Of a stretch of 64,000 bases of DNA, positions 33,100 to 42,870 are shown one piece after another. The position numbers were made by a program, and so were the translations under genes. Source of the stretch: J054 sp965223095 (GTDB lineage: Bacteria > Pseudomonadota > Gammaproteobacteria > Steroidobacterales > GCA-2729495); the NCBI GenBank assembly GCA_965223095.1, contig OZ244979.1, positions 1,054,001 to 1,118,000 of the forward strand. The letters are read 5' to 3'. The notes below the pieces were generated by a model, which was not told the DNA's origin, did not search any database, and was given only the letters and a program-made list of their open reading frames with translations. The number at the start of each line of letters is the position of its first letter. The stretch's first letter is position 1.

Positions 33100-34734
33100 A
33101 TGGCTGCTAAAGATGTGAGATTCAGCGACGACGCGCGTCAGCGCATGCTCGCTGGCGTAAACGTTCTCGCCAACGCGGTAAAAGTTACGCTGGGCCCCAA
33201 AGGCCGCAACGTTGTGCTCGACAAGAGCTTTGGTGCACCCACTGTCACGAAGGATGGTGTGTCGGTTGCCAAGGAAATCGAGCTGGAAGATAAGTTTGAA
33301 AACATGGGTGCCCAAATGGTCAAGGAAGTTGCTTCGCAAACTTCCGATGTGGCCGGTGACGGCACCACCACGGCGACGGTTTTGGCCCAGGCTATTCTGC
33401 GTGAGGGTCTGAAGTCAGTTGCCGCTGGTATGAATCCGATGGATCTGAAACGAGGCATCGATAAGGGTGCAGCGGCTGTCGTAGAGGCTCTGGGCAAATT
33501 GTCCAAGCCTTGTGAAGACGACAAGGCCATCGCTCAGGTTGGCACTATTTCCGCCAACTCCGATGCACAAGTGGGAGAGATCATTGCCGAGTCCATGGGC
33601 AAAGTGGGCAAACAGGGTGTGATCACTGTCGAAGAAGGTTCCGGTCTTGAGAATGAGCTGGACGTGGTTGAAGGTATGCAGTTCGATCGCGGTTATTTGT
33701 CGCCTTACTTCATCAATGCCGCGGATAGCCAGAGTGTGGAGTTGGATAATCCCTATATCTTGTTGCACGACAAGAAAATCTCGAACATTCGTGAGCTACT
33801 TCCGCTACTGGAAGGCGTTGCCAAATCGGGTCGTCCTTTGTTGATCATTGCTGAAGATGTCGAGGGCGAAGCCCTGGCGACCCTGGTGGTGAACAATATT
33901 CGTGGCATCGTGAAAGTGGCTGCTGTTAAGGCGCCGGGCTTCGGTGATCGACGTAAAGCCATGCTGCAAGACATCGCGGTCTTAACGGGTGGCCAAGTTA
34001 TCTCGGAAGAAGTCGGCCTGAGTCTGGAGAAAGCCAGCCTGGAAGACTTGGGTGATGGCAAGAAAGTCCAGATCACGAAAGAAAATACCACCATCATCGA
34101 CGGTGCCGGCAAGGCAGCCGATATCAAATCCCGCGTTGAACAAATTCAGCGTGAGATTGAAGAATCCAGCTCCGACTACGATCGTGAGAAACTGCAGGAA
34201 CGCGTTGCTAAGCTTTCCGGTGGTGTTGCTGTGATTAAAGTCGGTGCTGCAACCGAAGTGGAAATGAAAGAGAAGAAAGCGCGCGTTGAAGACGCGCTGC
34301 ATTCAACTCGTGCAGCCGTAGAAGAAGGTGTTGTGCCTGGCGGTGGCGTCGCTTTGGTTCGCGCACGCGCCGCGCTAGAAAAGGCCAAGGGTGACAATGA
34401 AGACCAAAATGTGGGTCTGAGCATTCTTCGTCGCGCCCTTGAAGAACCACTGCGCCAAATCGTCACCAATGCCGGCGGCGACGGTTCCGTGGTTCTCAAC
34501 AAGATCTTGGAAGGCGAAGGAAACTTTGGTTACAACGCGGCCAACGATGAATACGGCGACCTGGTGGATTTCGGCATCATTGATCCGGCTAAGGTTAGCC
34601 GCTCTGCGTTGCAGAATGCCGCTTCGGTGGCGGGTCTGCTCTTGACCACTGAAGCCATGGTCACCGAGCTGCCGAAGAAAGAAGAAGCAATGCCGCCGAT
34701 GCCCCCCGGAGGTGGCATGGAAGGCATGATGTAA
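33100..34734 (+). CDS. groEL: Chaperonin GroEL
   Basis: Tetradecameric ATP-driven protein-folding chamber. It opens AAKDVRFSDDARQRMLAGVN, with the nucleotide loops VTLGPKGRNVVLDKS and GDGTTTATVLAQAI, and ends in a Gly/Met tail (PPGGGMEGMM). 544 aa, standard. ATG 33100 is preceded by a GAGG-type site. 50 nt after groES; followed by a clear terminator. Only one groEL copy is in the window. Confidence 0.98.
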   Translation: MAAKDVRFSDDARQRMLAGVNVLANAVKVTLGPKGRNVVLDKSFGAPTVTKDGVSVAKEIELEDKFENMGAQMVKEVASQTSDVAGDGTTTATVLAQAILREGLKSVAAGMNPMDLKRGIDKGAAAVVEALGKLSKPCEDDKAIAQVGTISANSDAQVGEIIAESMGKVGKQGVITVEEGSGLENELDVVEGMQFDRGYLSPYFINAADSQSVELDNPYILLHDKKISNIRELLPLLEGVAKSGRPLLIIAEDVEGEALATLVVNNIRGIVKVAAVKAPGFGDRRKAMLQDIAVLTGGQVISEEVGLSLEKASLEDLGDGKKVQITKENTTIIDGAGKAADIKSRVEQIQREIEESSSDYDREKLQERVAKLSGGVAVIKVGAATEVEMKEKKARVEDALHSTRAAVEEGVVPGGGVALVRARAALEKAKGDNEDQNVGLSILRRALEEPLRQIVTNAGGDGSVVLNKILEGEGNFGYNAANDEYGDLVDFGIIDPAKVSRSALQNAASVAGLLLTTEAMVTELPKKEEAMPPMPPGGGMEGMM

Positions 34735-34759
34735 GCGACGGCTATACATCAAAAAATGG

Positions 34760-34792
34760 AGCCCCGCTGATCGCAATCGGCGGGGCTTTTTT
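34760..34792 (+). terminator. Intrinsic terminator after groEL
   Basis: AGCCCCGC and GCGGGGCT form an 8-bp stem extended by GAT/ATC around the loop, followed by six T. 25 nt after the groEL stop. Confidence 0.9.
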
Positions 34793-35157
34793 GTATCCAA
34801 ACCGAGCCGGCTAGAAACTGAGGTTTTAGCAAGCTTGATGATTTTGCAGCACCAGTGCGGGCTAAATGAATTTATTCGCTTCATCCCGACCGAAAAATGC
34901 GTCGCCTTCAAGATCATTACCCGCAGATTAGTGTTCGCGTTTTGTGCGGGTATGCGACAGCGCCACGCTCAGAACCACGAACTAATACTTCAGTCGCGCT
35001 TATCACCCGGTTTACTCTGGGGCCTTGGCTTGCCCGGTTTAGTTGATAAGCTAATGCCGAGCCAGTGTTAAACCCCCATTCAATTTCCGCAGCAGCCCTT
35101 TAGCGGAAAAAGTAAGCTGGCGAGGATCAGTATTCCGATTCAGCTACCATAGAACTT
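34793..35157. other. 365-nt intergenic region groEL/glnE
   Basis: I see no gene here. An open frame of 78 codons (34835-35071, plus) has no ribosome-binding site and no recognisable domain. The segment should contain the glnE promoter; I cannot point to one with confidence. Confidence 0.5.
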
Positions 35158-38040
35158 ATGGACGAGTTGACTTCTTCCCGCGATCTACCCGCGCCGCTGC
35201 AACCGCTGGTCGCCGATTGGTTGACCGAGAATGCCGATGACTTAGAACTGGGGTCGCTGCTAGATGCGCAGCCGGACATCGCCGCTCAGTTGGCTTTTGT
35301 GATTGCCTGCAGTCAGTATTGTGCCGATACGCTGGCGCGCTATCCGGAGTTCTTGTCGGAACTCTTGGACCATGGCCGCCTAACCCGTACCTTGGAAACC
35401 GAAGAACTTCGGGACTTGTTCACTACGGAAGTTTCCGTGGACTCGAACCAGGCGCAATGTGAGCAAGAACTGCGCAAGTTGCGACATCGCGAGCTGTTGC
35501 GCATCGCTTGGCGAGATCTTACCGAGCTGGCGTCACTCGATGAAACCCTGCGCGACTTGTCCGCCCTAGCCGACGCTTCCATCTGTGCCGCATTGCGCTG
35601 GAGCCTGCAGGCCTTGGATGAGAGTTATGGTCAGGCACTGGAGGAAGATGGCCGGCCAGCAAAGTTCTTGATATTGGGGATGGGCAAACTGGGCGGCGGA
35701 GAACTTAATTTTTCCTCCGATGTAGATCTGATTTTCCTCTACTCGGACCAGGGTGAAACGGACGGCCGGCGAAAAATCAGCAATGAGCAGTACTTTCGCG
35801 CGCTGGGTCAACGCATCGTCAGTTTGCTGAACAAACAGACGGCCGATGGCTTCGTTTACCGAGTTGATGTGCGCCTGCGTCCCTTTGGTGACAGTGGCCC
35901 CTTGGCCGTCAGCGTCCCTGCTTTAGAGGCGTACTTGCTGCGTCATGGCCGAGATTGGGAGCGGTACGCCTATGTCAAGGCGCGGGTCATTAATGACTGG
36001 GAGGGCACGCCGGAGCTATACGACACTATTCTGCGGCCTTTTATCTATCGTCGCTATCTCGACTACGGGGTTTTCGAATCGTTGCGTGAAATGAAAGCGA
36101 TGATCGAAGCCGAGGTGCGACGCAAAGAATTTAGAAACCACCTCAAACTCGGTCCCGGCGGAATACGCGAAATTGAATTTATCGTGCAATCACTTCAGCT
36201 TGTGCGGGGCGGGATGTATCCGGATTTGCGTGTACGCAGCCTGATACCCGCTCTAAATGCTTTGGTAAAACATGATATTTTGCCCGCTAAGGATGCGGAA
36301 GAATTGGTGACGGCTTACCGGTTTTTGCGGCGGATGGAAAATCGCTTGCAGTCCATAGCTGATCAGCAGACGCATGATTTACCCGGCGGTGAATTGAATC
36401 AGGCGCGATTAGCGCTCGCCACGGGTTTTGCAAACTGGTCAGAACTGCTCAGCGAGCTCAACACGCAGCGCGATATTGTTTCTGGGCAATTTCGCGACAT
36501 CGTTTTTAGGGCTGCCAATGAAGCGCCTGCTGACAGCACAGCTGAAGACTTTGCTGCTGCCTGGGCGCAAGGACTGACGCCGGAGCAGTTTGATTCTTTG
36601 CTCGCGGGCTTTGGCTATACCGATCCTCAGCCCGCCCGCGAACGCTTGGAACGCTTTCGCGACAGCGGTAGCTACCAGCGTATGGATGAAGGCGGTCGCA
36701 AGCGGCTGAATGCGCTGATGCCGCGACTGATAGAAGAGGCCGGACGTCAGACCGATGCCTGGCGAGCCTTAGATCGCGGTATGCAAGTGGTTGAAGCGAT
36801 CGGTCGTCGATCGGCCTATTTTTCGCTGCTGAATGAGAATCCGGTTGCTTTAAAGCGATTGTTAAGACTTTGTAGTACGAGCGATTTTCTAGCTAATCAG
36901 TTGGCCGCGCATCCCATGCTGCTGGATGAACTGCTGGACCCGAGAATTTTCGCCGATCCACCGGATAGGGCCGCACTGCAAGAAGATTTAACGACACGGC
37001 TCGCGGCCGTGGATGAAATGGATTCGGAACAAGCTCAGTTCGTTTTGAGTCATTTTCAACACGCGGCATTGTTTCGAATCGCCGTTGCCGATCTGAGTGG
37101 CAGTTTGCCTTTAATGAAAGTCAGTGATCGTCTGACCGATGTCGCGGAAATTATTTTGCAGGCAACTCTTGATCTATGTTGGCGCGAATTAACTTCGCGG
37201 CACGGCAGTCCGCAGTGCGTCGTCGATGGCAATCTACGTCCAGCGCGTTTCGCGGTGGTTGCTTACGGAAAGCTTGGCGGATTGGAGCTCGGTTACGGTT
37301 CAGATCTTGATGTGGTTTTTTTGCATGATTCTACCGGCGAGAATGAGGAAACCGACGGTGACAAGGTTCTGGATAACGGCCTATTTTTTTCCCGCCTAGC
37401 CCGGCGGATGATTCATTGGTTGACGATTTCGACGGCGGCGGGAAGTCTCTACGAGGTCGATACCCGCCTGCGCCCCAGTGGCGGCTCGGGATTATTGGTC
37501 ACCAGTCTCGTAGGTTTCGAAAGATATCAGCAAGAAGACGCCTGGACCTGGGAGCATCAGGCCTTACTGCGGAGTCGAGCCGTCGCCGGTGATACCGGGG
37601 TATGCGATGCCTTCGAGACTATGCGGCGTGACGTGCTTGTTAACAATGTGCGGCGCGAAACCCTGCGCACCGATGTCGCCGACATGCGTGCGCGCATGCG
37701 CCGGGAGTTGTCTCGTGGTACCGACGAGCTGTTTGACTTGAAGCAGGATGAAGGCGGTATCGCCGATATTGAGTTCATGGTGCAATATTTGGTGCTGCGC
37801 GATGCTCATGAGTGCGCAGAGTTGCTTAAATGGTCCGACAATATTCGTCAGCTGGAGACCCTCGCCCAGCATGGATATCTAACGCCTGACCAAGCAGACT
37901 TATTGGCGGATGCCTACCGTGACTTCCGCGCGCGTCTACATCACTTGTCATTGGCCGGTGAGCCGCCCTTGGTCGCGCAGGAACAGGTGACCGGCCTTGC
38001 CCAGGGCGTGCGGTCGTTATGGCAGTCAATCTTCGACTGA
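35158..38040 (+). CDS. glnE: Bifunctional glutamine synthetase adenylyltransferase/adenylyl-removing enzyme
   Basis: Adjusts glutamine synthetase activity by adding or removing AMP, under control of PII. Two nucleotidyltransferase domains are visible: the N-terminal de-adenylylating one with GMGKLGGGELNFSSDVDLIF near residue 180, and the C-terminal adenylylating one with AYGKLGGLELGYGSDLDVVF near residue 705. Each keeps the GS-D-x-D metal motif. 960 aa, close to the 946 of E. coli. ATG start 35158. It is followed by a zinc-finger gene and LPS genes; in Pseudomonas-like genomes ilvE comes next but is absent here. Confidence 0.96.
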   Translation: MDELTSSRDLPAPLQPLVADWLTENADDLELGSLLDAQPDIAAQLAFVIACSQYCADTLARYPEFLSELLDHGRLTRTLETEELRDLFTTEVSVDSNQAQCEQELRKLRHRELLRIAWRDLTELASLDETLRDLSALADASICAALRWSLQALDESYGQALEEDGRPAKFLILGMGKLGGGELNFSSDVDLIFLYSDQGETDGRRKISNEQYFRALGQRIVSLLNKQTADGFVYRVDVRLRPFGDSGPLAVSVPALEAYLLRHGRDWERYAYVKARVINDWEGTPELYDTILRPFIYRRYLDYGVFESLREMKAMIEAEVRRKEFRNHLKLGPGGIREIEFIVQSLQLVRGGMYPDLRVRSLIPALNALVKHDILPAKDAEELVTAYRFLRRMENRLQSIADQQTHDLPGGELNQARLALATGFANWSELLSELNTQRDIVSGQFRDIVFRAANEAPADSTAEDFAAAWAQGLTPEQFDSLLAGFGYTDPQPARERLERFRDSGSYQRMDEGGRKRLNALMPRLIEEAGRQTDAWRALDRGMQVVEAIGRRSAYFSLLNENPVALKRLLRLCSTSDFLANQLAAHPMLLDELLDPRIFADPPDRAALQEDLTTRLAAVDEMDSEQAQFVLSHFQHAALFRIAVADLSGSLPLMKVSDRLTDVAEIILQATLDLCWRELTSRHGSPQCVVDGNLRPARFAVVAYGKLGGLELGYGSDLDVVFLHDSTGENEETDGDKVLDNGLFFSRLARRMIHWLTISTAAGSLYEVDTRLRPSGGSGLLVTSLVGFERYQQEDAWTWEHQALLRSRAVAGDTGVCDAFETMRRDVLVNNVRRETLRTDVADMRARMRRELSRGTDELFDLKQDEGGIADIEFMVQYLVLRDAHECAELLKWSDNIRQLETLAQHGYLTPDQADLLADAYRDFRARLHHLSLAGEPPLVAQEQVTGLAQGVRSLWQSIFD

Positions 38041-38097
38041 GATGTCGGTCTACATTGCTATACTTCGGTTTCTGCAGTCTGTTCCTAAATTCGTTCC

Positions 38098-38310
38098 ATG
38101 AGTACTAGCAACATCGACACTGACAAGGCATCCCGACTACCCAATGCTCAAGCACGTTATGAAGTGACGCGTGCGGACTTGCCATTGTCATGTCCCATGC
38201 CTGATATGGCTTTGTGGAATTCGCACCCCAAGGTCTTTTTACCCTTGGAGGCGACTGGCGAGGCGAAGTGTCCGTATTGCGGAGCGAGCTATGCCCTCGT
38301 TGATCGATAG
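38098..38310 (+). CDS. Zinc-finger (CHCC type) small protein
   Basis: 70-residue protein with one putative zinc site: LSCPMPDMALWNSHPKVFLP followed by GEAKCPYCGASYALVD. Cys, His and the CxxC pair match the zf-CHCC family related to the NDUFS6 zinc domain. Such genes commonly sit between glnE/ilvE and waaF in Gammaproteobacteria. ATG 38098; stop 3 nt before the next GTG start, so they are probably coupled. Function unknown. Confidence 0.85.
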   Translation: MSTSNIDTDKASRLPNAQARYEVTRADLPLSCPMPDMALWNSHPKVFLPLEATGEAKCPYCGASYALVDR

Positions 38311-38313
38311 TTA

Positions 38314-39396
38314 GTGTCCAGTTCCGGACGCGGGCCAAGAATTGCGCATATCAATCTCGCGCGCGGCTATCGCGGCGGTGAGCGTCAAACCGAACTGCTA
38401 ATTCGCAGCCTTGCGGACGCGGGCTGGCGACAAAGACTCGTGGGTCGCCGCGATGGCGCCTTACTGGAGCGTTGCTCGACGCTTGGCGGGCTAGAAATTC
38501 GCGCAGTCGGTCGCAACAGTGTTGGCGCGCTGTTCGCATTGAAGCAGGTAGATTTGGCGCATGCCCATGAAGGCCGCGCTATTCAAGGCGCCTATCTCAA
38601 TTCTCTGTGGCGCGGCTCACCCTATTTGGTAACCCGACGGGTGCAGCATGGGCCGCGCGCCACGGCTGCGAACCTGCGAATGTACGGCCGTGCTTCAGCG
38701 ATAGTCCCGGTATCGGCGGCTATCGCGCAATCCATGCGGCGCTTGAATGCGAATTTTCAGCTCACGGTAGTACCCGATGCAAGCTCGGAACTAGTGGCTA
38801 ATGCGCAAGCGGTACAAACTATTCGTAATCGCTTTCCCGCGCAAACGCTTGTGGGCAATGTCGCGGCCTTGGTTGATTCTCATAAGGGCCAGTTGCAAAT
38901 TATTGATATTGCGCGTCGCCTGGAGCGCAGTCATCCTGACATTAACTTTCTGTTGGTCGGTGGTGGCGAAGACGAGGCGAGATTAAGGGCAACCGCAGCG
39001 GGCTTGGGTAATCTACATTTCATTGGGCATGTGAATAACGTGGGCGACTATCTAGCCGCCTTTGATATATTTTTCTATCCTTCCCGGCATGAGGGTCTGG
39101 GATCGGTTTTACTGGATGCCATGGACTTTGGCCTGCCCATCGTTGCGACGCGGGTCGGCGGAATTCCGGAGATTGTTGCTGATGGCGTCAATGGCTTGCT
39201 ATGTGATGTGGATGACCTGGATGCGCAGTGTGCAGCCCTTCTGCAGATTATGAATGAGCAGTCCTTGGCCGAAAAATTTTCCATGCGCAATAAAGCGCAG
39301 GCTAGCAACTACAAACCGATGAAAATGGCCCAGCAATATATAACCATCTATGAGCGAATTCTCGGCAGACAGCACAAGGAGATCTCCAGTCCATGA
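38314..39396 (+). CDS. GT4-family glycosyltransferase (LPS core)
   Basis: Cytosolic GT-B glycosyltransferase. The N-terminal part has IAHINLARGYRGGERQTELL; the donor-binding C-terminal half has NFLLVGGGEDEARL and HEGLGSVLLDAMDFGLP, where the second acidic residue of the EX7E motif is Asp. VATRVGGIPEIVADGVNGLL follows. GTG start at 38314. It overlaps hldD by 4 nt, and the neighbours (hldD, waaF) place it in inner-core LPS assembly. Acceptor and sugar unknown. Confidence 0.85.
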   Translation: MSSSGRGPRIAHINLARGYRGGERQTELLIRSLADAGWRQRLVGRRDGALLERCSTLGGLEIRAVGRNSVGALFALKQVDLAHAHEGRAIQGAYLNSLWRGSPYLVTRRVQHGPRATAANLRMYGRASAIVPVSAAIAQSMRRLNANFQLTVVPDASSELVANAQAVQTIRNRFPAQTLVGNVAALVDSHKGQLQIIDIARRLERSHPDINFLLVGGGEDEARLRATAAGLGNLHFIGHVNNVGDYLAAFDIFFYPSRHEGLGSVLLDAMDFGLPIVATRVGGIPEIVADGVNGLLCDVDDLDAQCAALLQIMNEQSLAEKFSMRNKAQASNYKPMKMAQQYITIYERILGRQHKEISSP

Positions 39397-40331
39397 TCAT
39401 TGTTACCGGCGGCGCTGGGTTTATCGGCAGCAACCTAGTGAGGCAACTCAATGCTGCTGGGGAATCCGATATCTTGGTGGTGGATGAGCTCGAAAATGGC
39501 CGCAAGATTTTTAATCTTACAGACTGCCGGATAGTGGATTATTTGGATAAGGACGATTTCTTAAGGGATATTCGCGCTGGCAAGAAATTCGGCCCTAAGT
39601 TACGCGGGGTTCTACACAATGGTGCCTGCAGTACCACCACGGAGTGGGACGGGCGTTACATGATGGCCACGAATTTCGAGTATTCAAAGGCGCTGTTGCA
39701 CTATTGCCTAGATGCCTCTGTACCGCTGGTTTATGCGTCTTCCGCTGCGGTTTATGGCGCGGGAAAAGAATTTCGTATCGAAGCCGACTGCGAAAGACCT
39801 ATCAATGTTTATGCGTTTTCAAAGTTGAGCTTTGATCAATACGTCAGGCAGTTCTTACCGCAGCCATCTTCTCAGGTCGTTGGGCTGCGGTACTTCAATG
39901 TTTATGGTCCCGGTGAACAGCACAAAGGCAAAATGGCGAGTGTTGCTTGGCATTTTCATAATCAACTGTTGGAAGGCGATGAAGTTAGACTTTTTGCCGG
40001 CAATGACGGCTATGCTGATGGCGAACAGCGGCGGGATTTTGTGCATGTCGATGATATCGTCAACATTAACTTCTGGGCTTTGGAAAATCCGCAAGTCTCA
40101 GGAATTTTTAATGCCGGGACCGGGCGTAGCCAGACCTTTAAAGAAGTGGCCCAGGCGGTTATCGATTGGCACGGGCGCGGCCACATTCGTTACATCCCGT
40201 TTCCTGAGCATCTGCAGGGTAGTTATCAAAGCTTTACCGAGGCTGATCTATCGACATTGCGCGCGGCGGGCTACGATAAGTCCTTTCTTGACGTGCAACA
40301 GGGCGTCAAGCGCTACTTAGACGCACTTTGA
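39393..40331 (+). CDS. hldD: ADP-L-glycero-D-manno-heptose 6-epimerase
   Basis: Converts ADP-D,D-heptose to the L,D form used in LPS inner core. SDR-extended fold: MIIVTGGAGFIGSNLVRQL (NADP loop), HNGACSTTTEWDGRYM, catalytic NVYAFSKLSFDQYV (Tyr and Lys), and RYFNVYGPGEQHKGKMASV. 312 aa, as in E. coli (310). ATGA overlap with the GT4 gene; waaF follows after 24 nt. Confidence 0.96.
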   Translation: MIIVTGGAGFIGSNLVRQLNAAGESDILVVDELENGRKIFNLTDCRIVDYLDKDDFLRDIRAGKKFGPKLRGVLHNGACSTTTEWDGRYMMATNFEYSKALLHYCLDASVPLVYASSAAVYGAGKEFRIEADCERPINVYAFSKLSFDQYVRQFLPQPSSQVVGLRYFNVYGPGEQHKGKMASVAWHFHNQLLEGDEVRLFAGNDGYADGEQRRDFVHVDDIVNINFWALENPQVSGIFNAGTGRSQTFKEVAQAVIDWHGRGHIRYIPFPEHLQGSYQSFTEADLSTLRAAGYDKSFLDVQQGVKRYLDAL

Positions 40332-40355
40332 ACAAGCGGCGGATCGCCGGTATAA

Positions 40356-41354
40356 ATGACTGACTTCAAACGTTACCTGATCGTCGGCCCGTCCTGGGTC
40401 GGCGATATGGTGATGGCCCAATCACTCTTCAAGTTACTCGCACGGCACGGCCCATGTGAGATCGATGTTGTCGCACCGGCCTGGTCTTTACCGTTGTTGG
40501 CGCGCATGGCTGAAGTACGCCAAGGCATTGAATTACCGTTGGACCACGGACAGTTGAGCCTGGGCGTGCGTAGAGGTATAGGTCATGCTTTGCGCGGTGA
40601 ATCCTATCAACAGGCGATCGTTTTACCGCGCTCGTGGAAGTCAGCACTCATTCCATTCTTTGCTAAGGTACCTAAGCGGACGGGGTATCGTGGCGAATTT
40701 AGGTACGGCCTGTTGACTGATGTGCGGGAGCTAGATCGCCAGCGACTAGACCAAACCGTAAAGCGATTCTTAGCCTTGGGATTGCCGCCCGAGCAGCCTT
40801 TACCAAATACTCCCACGCCCGAATTGCGCATCGACAAGGCAAATGCTCAGGCCTTAAAAGCGCGCTTCGATCTAACAACCGGCGCTGTCGCGCTGATGCC
40901 GGGCGCGGCCTATGGCCCAGCAAAGTGTTGGCCTTTAGAGCACTTTGGCGCATTGGCGCGCGAGATCACCGCCGCAGGCAGGCAAGTCTGGGTATTAGGG
41001 TCAAGGGCCGATCATGCGGCTGGGGAGCAAATTGGTCGTCACGCGGGTTCAGCGCTCAGGAATTTGTGCGGGCGTACCGAGTTGGCAGACACCGTGGATA
41101 TTTTTTCGCTGGCTACCGCCGCGGTAAGCAATGATTCTGGTTTGATGCATGTCGCCGCGGCAGCGGGTGCGAACATCGTCGCGATCTATGGCTCCAGCTC
41201 GCCCAGCTATACACCACCGTTAACGACAAAGCACCGCACGCTCTATCTCGGCCTGGAATGCAGCCCTTGTTTTAAGCGCGCCTGTCCCCTGGGTCATTTG
41301 CGGTGTTTGAATGATATTAAGCCTGAGGAGGTATTTAACGCGCTCAGCTTGTGA
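40356..41354 (+). CDS. waaF: Lipopolysaccharide heptosyltransferase II
   Basis: GT9 enzyme adding the second heptose to the LPS inner core. LIVGPSWVGDMVMAQSLFK at the N-terminus is the WaaF signature, PGAAYGPAKCWPLEHFG marks the middle, and SNDSGLMHVAAAAGANIVAI is the nucleotide-sugar site. 332 aa, standard. ATG 40356. Last gene of the zf-GT4-hldD-waaF string. WaaC is not beside it. Confidence 0.93.
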   Translation: MTDFKRYLIVGPSWVGDMVMAQSLFKLLARHGPCEIDVVAPAWSLPLLARMAEVRQGIELPLDHGQLSLGVRRGIGHALRGESYQQAIVLPRSWKSALIPFFAKVPKRTGYRGEFRYGLLTDVRELDRQRLDQTVKRFLALGLPPEQPLPNTPTPELRIDKANAQALKARFDLTTGAVALMPGAAYGPAKCWPLEHFGALAREITAAGRQVWVLGSRADHAAGEQIGRHAGSALRNLCGRTELADTVDIFSLATAAVSNDSGLMHVAAAAGANIVAIYGSSSPSYTPPLTTKHRTLYLGLECSPCFKRACPLGHLRCLNDIKPEEVFNALSL

Positions 41355-41437
41355 TCCGCTTTGTTGAATCGATTCATCTCAGCGCTGCATCCTTGTCCGC
41401 TATTTTGGACCGTGTTTTTCCCGTAACGGGCCTGCAT

Positions 41438-41455
41438 ACGGTCACCCTGGACCGT
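41438..41455. other. Hairpin between convergent waaF and ATP-grasp genes
   Basis: ACGGTC, six nt, GACCGT is a perfect 6-bp inverted repeat in the 111-nt convergent gap. It has no T-run, so it could be a weak Rho-assisted stop or chance. Confidence 0.3.
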
Positions 41456-41465
41456 TGCTGATTGA

Positions 41466-42710
41466 TCAGTTTGGTCGCGACAAGCGTCGCGGATCTCTTA
41501 GCCGCCCTTTGAATACCGCGCCCAGTCCCCGTTGTAAGACTTGCCAGTGATCGATGAATTCGGGCAATGGGTCATCCCAACGAAACACATCGGCAGATAT
41601 TGCGGGGTTAAAGCCGGCAAGATAACTGGCCACGGCCCGTAGCTTTCCCGGTTTTGCCAACGCGGCTGGATGCTCGCCACCCGATAGATAGTTCACCAGT
41701 GCTACCAGGTCGCCTCGATGCCAGCAGGTGCGGCTACCTAGCTGAATCGGCTCGGGCTGCGGTATTTTGCCGTGCATAAAGTACTGGTAAACCCAAGCGG
41801 GAAAATCCCAACCCGCATTGACCGAACCGGCGGCCGAGGACCAGAATCGGCCGTTGGTCTCCATGTAACAAAGTCGCCCGTTACGTGAGTCCAGCAGCGA
41901 ACAGAATTGTGCAACGCCGGTCCAGTTGAGATACCCCAGCATCGAACGTGCGCCGCGTTCTCCATCAGGGTGTACCGGCATGATTTCTCTGAGCACGCCT
42001 TGGCCCTTTAGTGTTCGCAGTGACCGGTGCTCGTGCATGGCAATGACTTCGCCGTCCACGGCAAAGCAGCAGACATTACGTCCTTCACCTGGGATAAATT
42101 CCTGAAACATGGGGTAGCGGCCATCACCACAGTACTGTTTTAGGTAGCCGCGCAGCTGTGCTTCTTCCTGGACGTAGAGGACTTTAAATGGAAAAGCATC
42201 AAGCTGTTTATCGTAGGGTGACCCGGCCGGCTTCATTACCATGGGGAAGCCGAGCTTGTCGATCAGTTCGGGAATCTGTTCGGTATCTTGCATTTCAAAT
42301 TGCGCTGGCAGCTCGATACATTGCTCCCTGGCAATGGCTAGATTAATACGCTTATCCAAGACTCGTCGCAGTGAATCAGGGGCCGCGGCGGCTAGTTTTA
42401 CGCTAGATTCGAATTCAGCGCGGCGGTCTTCAATGGCCAGCAGGCTTTCCTCGAGCACTGGTATGACCAGGCGAATGTCATGCGCTTTTATTAGAGCGAG
42501 CAGATGATCGGTGAAAGCCTGTGGTTCGCCGCCTGGGGAAGGGGCAACCGACCAATGCTGGGTCCAGCGGGAGTGCCGACACAGACTGTGGCTTGTATCG
42601 CTGACGGCGATAAATTCAACACCTTGCTTGGCCAAAGAGCGGGCCACCGCCAGCGATGGACGCCGGTTACCGTCGGTGATCAATACTTCGATTTTTTGCT
42701 TGTTACTCAC
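41466..42710 (-). CDS. ATP-grasp family enzyme of unknown substrate
   Basis: Cytosolic ATP-grasp ligase of about 414 aa. The N-terminus has a pre-ATP-grasp Rossmann-like start (IEVLITDGNRRPSLAVARSL), followed by RLVIPVLEESLLAIEDRRAE. The ATP domain shows LGFPMVMKPAGSPYDKQL, MFQEFIPGEGRNVCCFAVDG and metal ligands in CYMETNGRFWSSAAGS (E and N). ATP-grasp proteins of this kind occur in surface-polysaccharide and exosortase loci, where they probably join an amino or carboxyl group to a glycan-linked substrate. Divergent from the polyol-phosphate transferase gene. The specific reaction is unknown. Confidence 0.8.
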   Translation of the reverse strand: MSNKQKIEVLITDGNRRPSLAVARSLAKQGVEFIAVSDTSHSLCRHSRWTQHWSVAPSPGGEPQAFTDHLLALIKAHDIRLVIPVLEESLLAIEDRRAEFESSVKLAAAAPDSLRRVLDKRINLAIAREQCIELPAQFEMQDTEQIPELIDKLGFPMVMKPAGSPYDKQLDAFPFKVLYVQEEAQLRGYLKQYCGDGRYPMFQEFIPGEGRNVCCFAVDGEVIAMHEHRSLRTLKGQGVLREIMPVHPDGERGARSMLGYLNWTGVAQFCSLLDSRNGRLCYMETNGRFWSSAAGSVNAGWDFPAWVYQYFMHGKIPQPEPIQLGSRTCWHRGDLVALVNYLSGGEHPAALAKPGKLRAVASYLAGFNPAISADVFRWDDPLPEFIDHWQVLQRGLGAVFKGRLRDPRRLSRPN

Positions 42711-42870
42711 TGACCGCGCTAATTGGCCCCTGACTAGGCTTGGACATTCCCTATGTAGAATGCTTAGGTATTTGACTTAACTATGTTTGTTGGAAGCCTG
42801 TCGGTAGCTTGCGCTATGGTGACAGAAATTGCTTGAGAATTGCCGCTAAAATTTGAATAGGTTCATAGCA

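Noticed and set aside
34835..35071. 78-codon ORF between groEL and glnE
   Set aside because: No ribosome-binding site, no domain, scattered rare residues; looks like chance.
41351..41461. 36-codon ORF starting GTG in a GTGA overlap with waaF
   Set aside because: Attractive overlap, but the short product (VIRFVESIHLSAASLSAILD...) matches nothing and contains the convergent hairpin.
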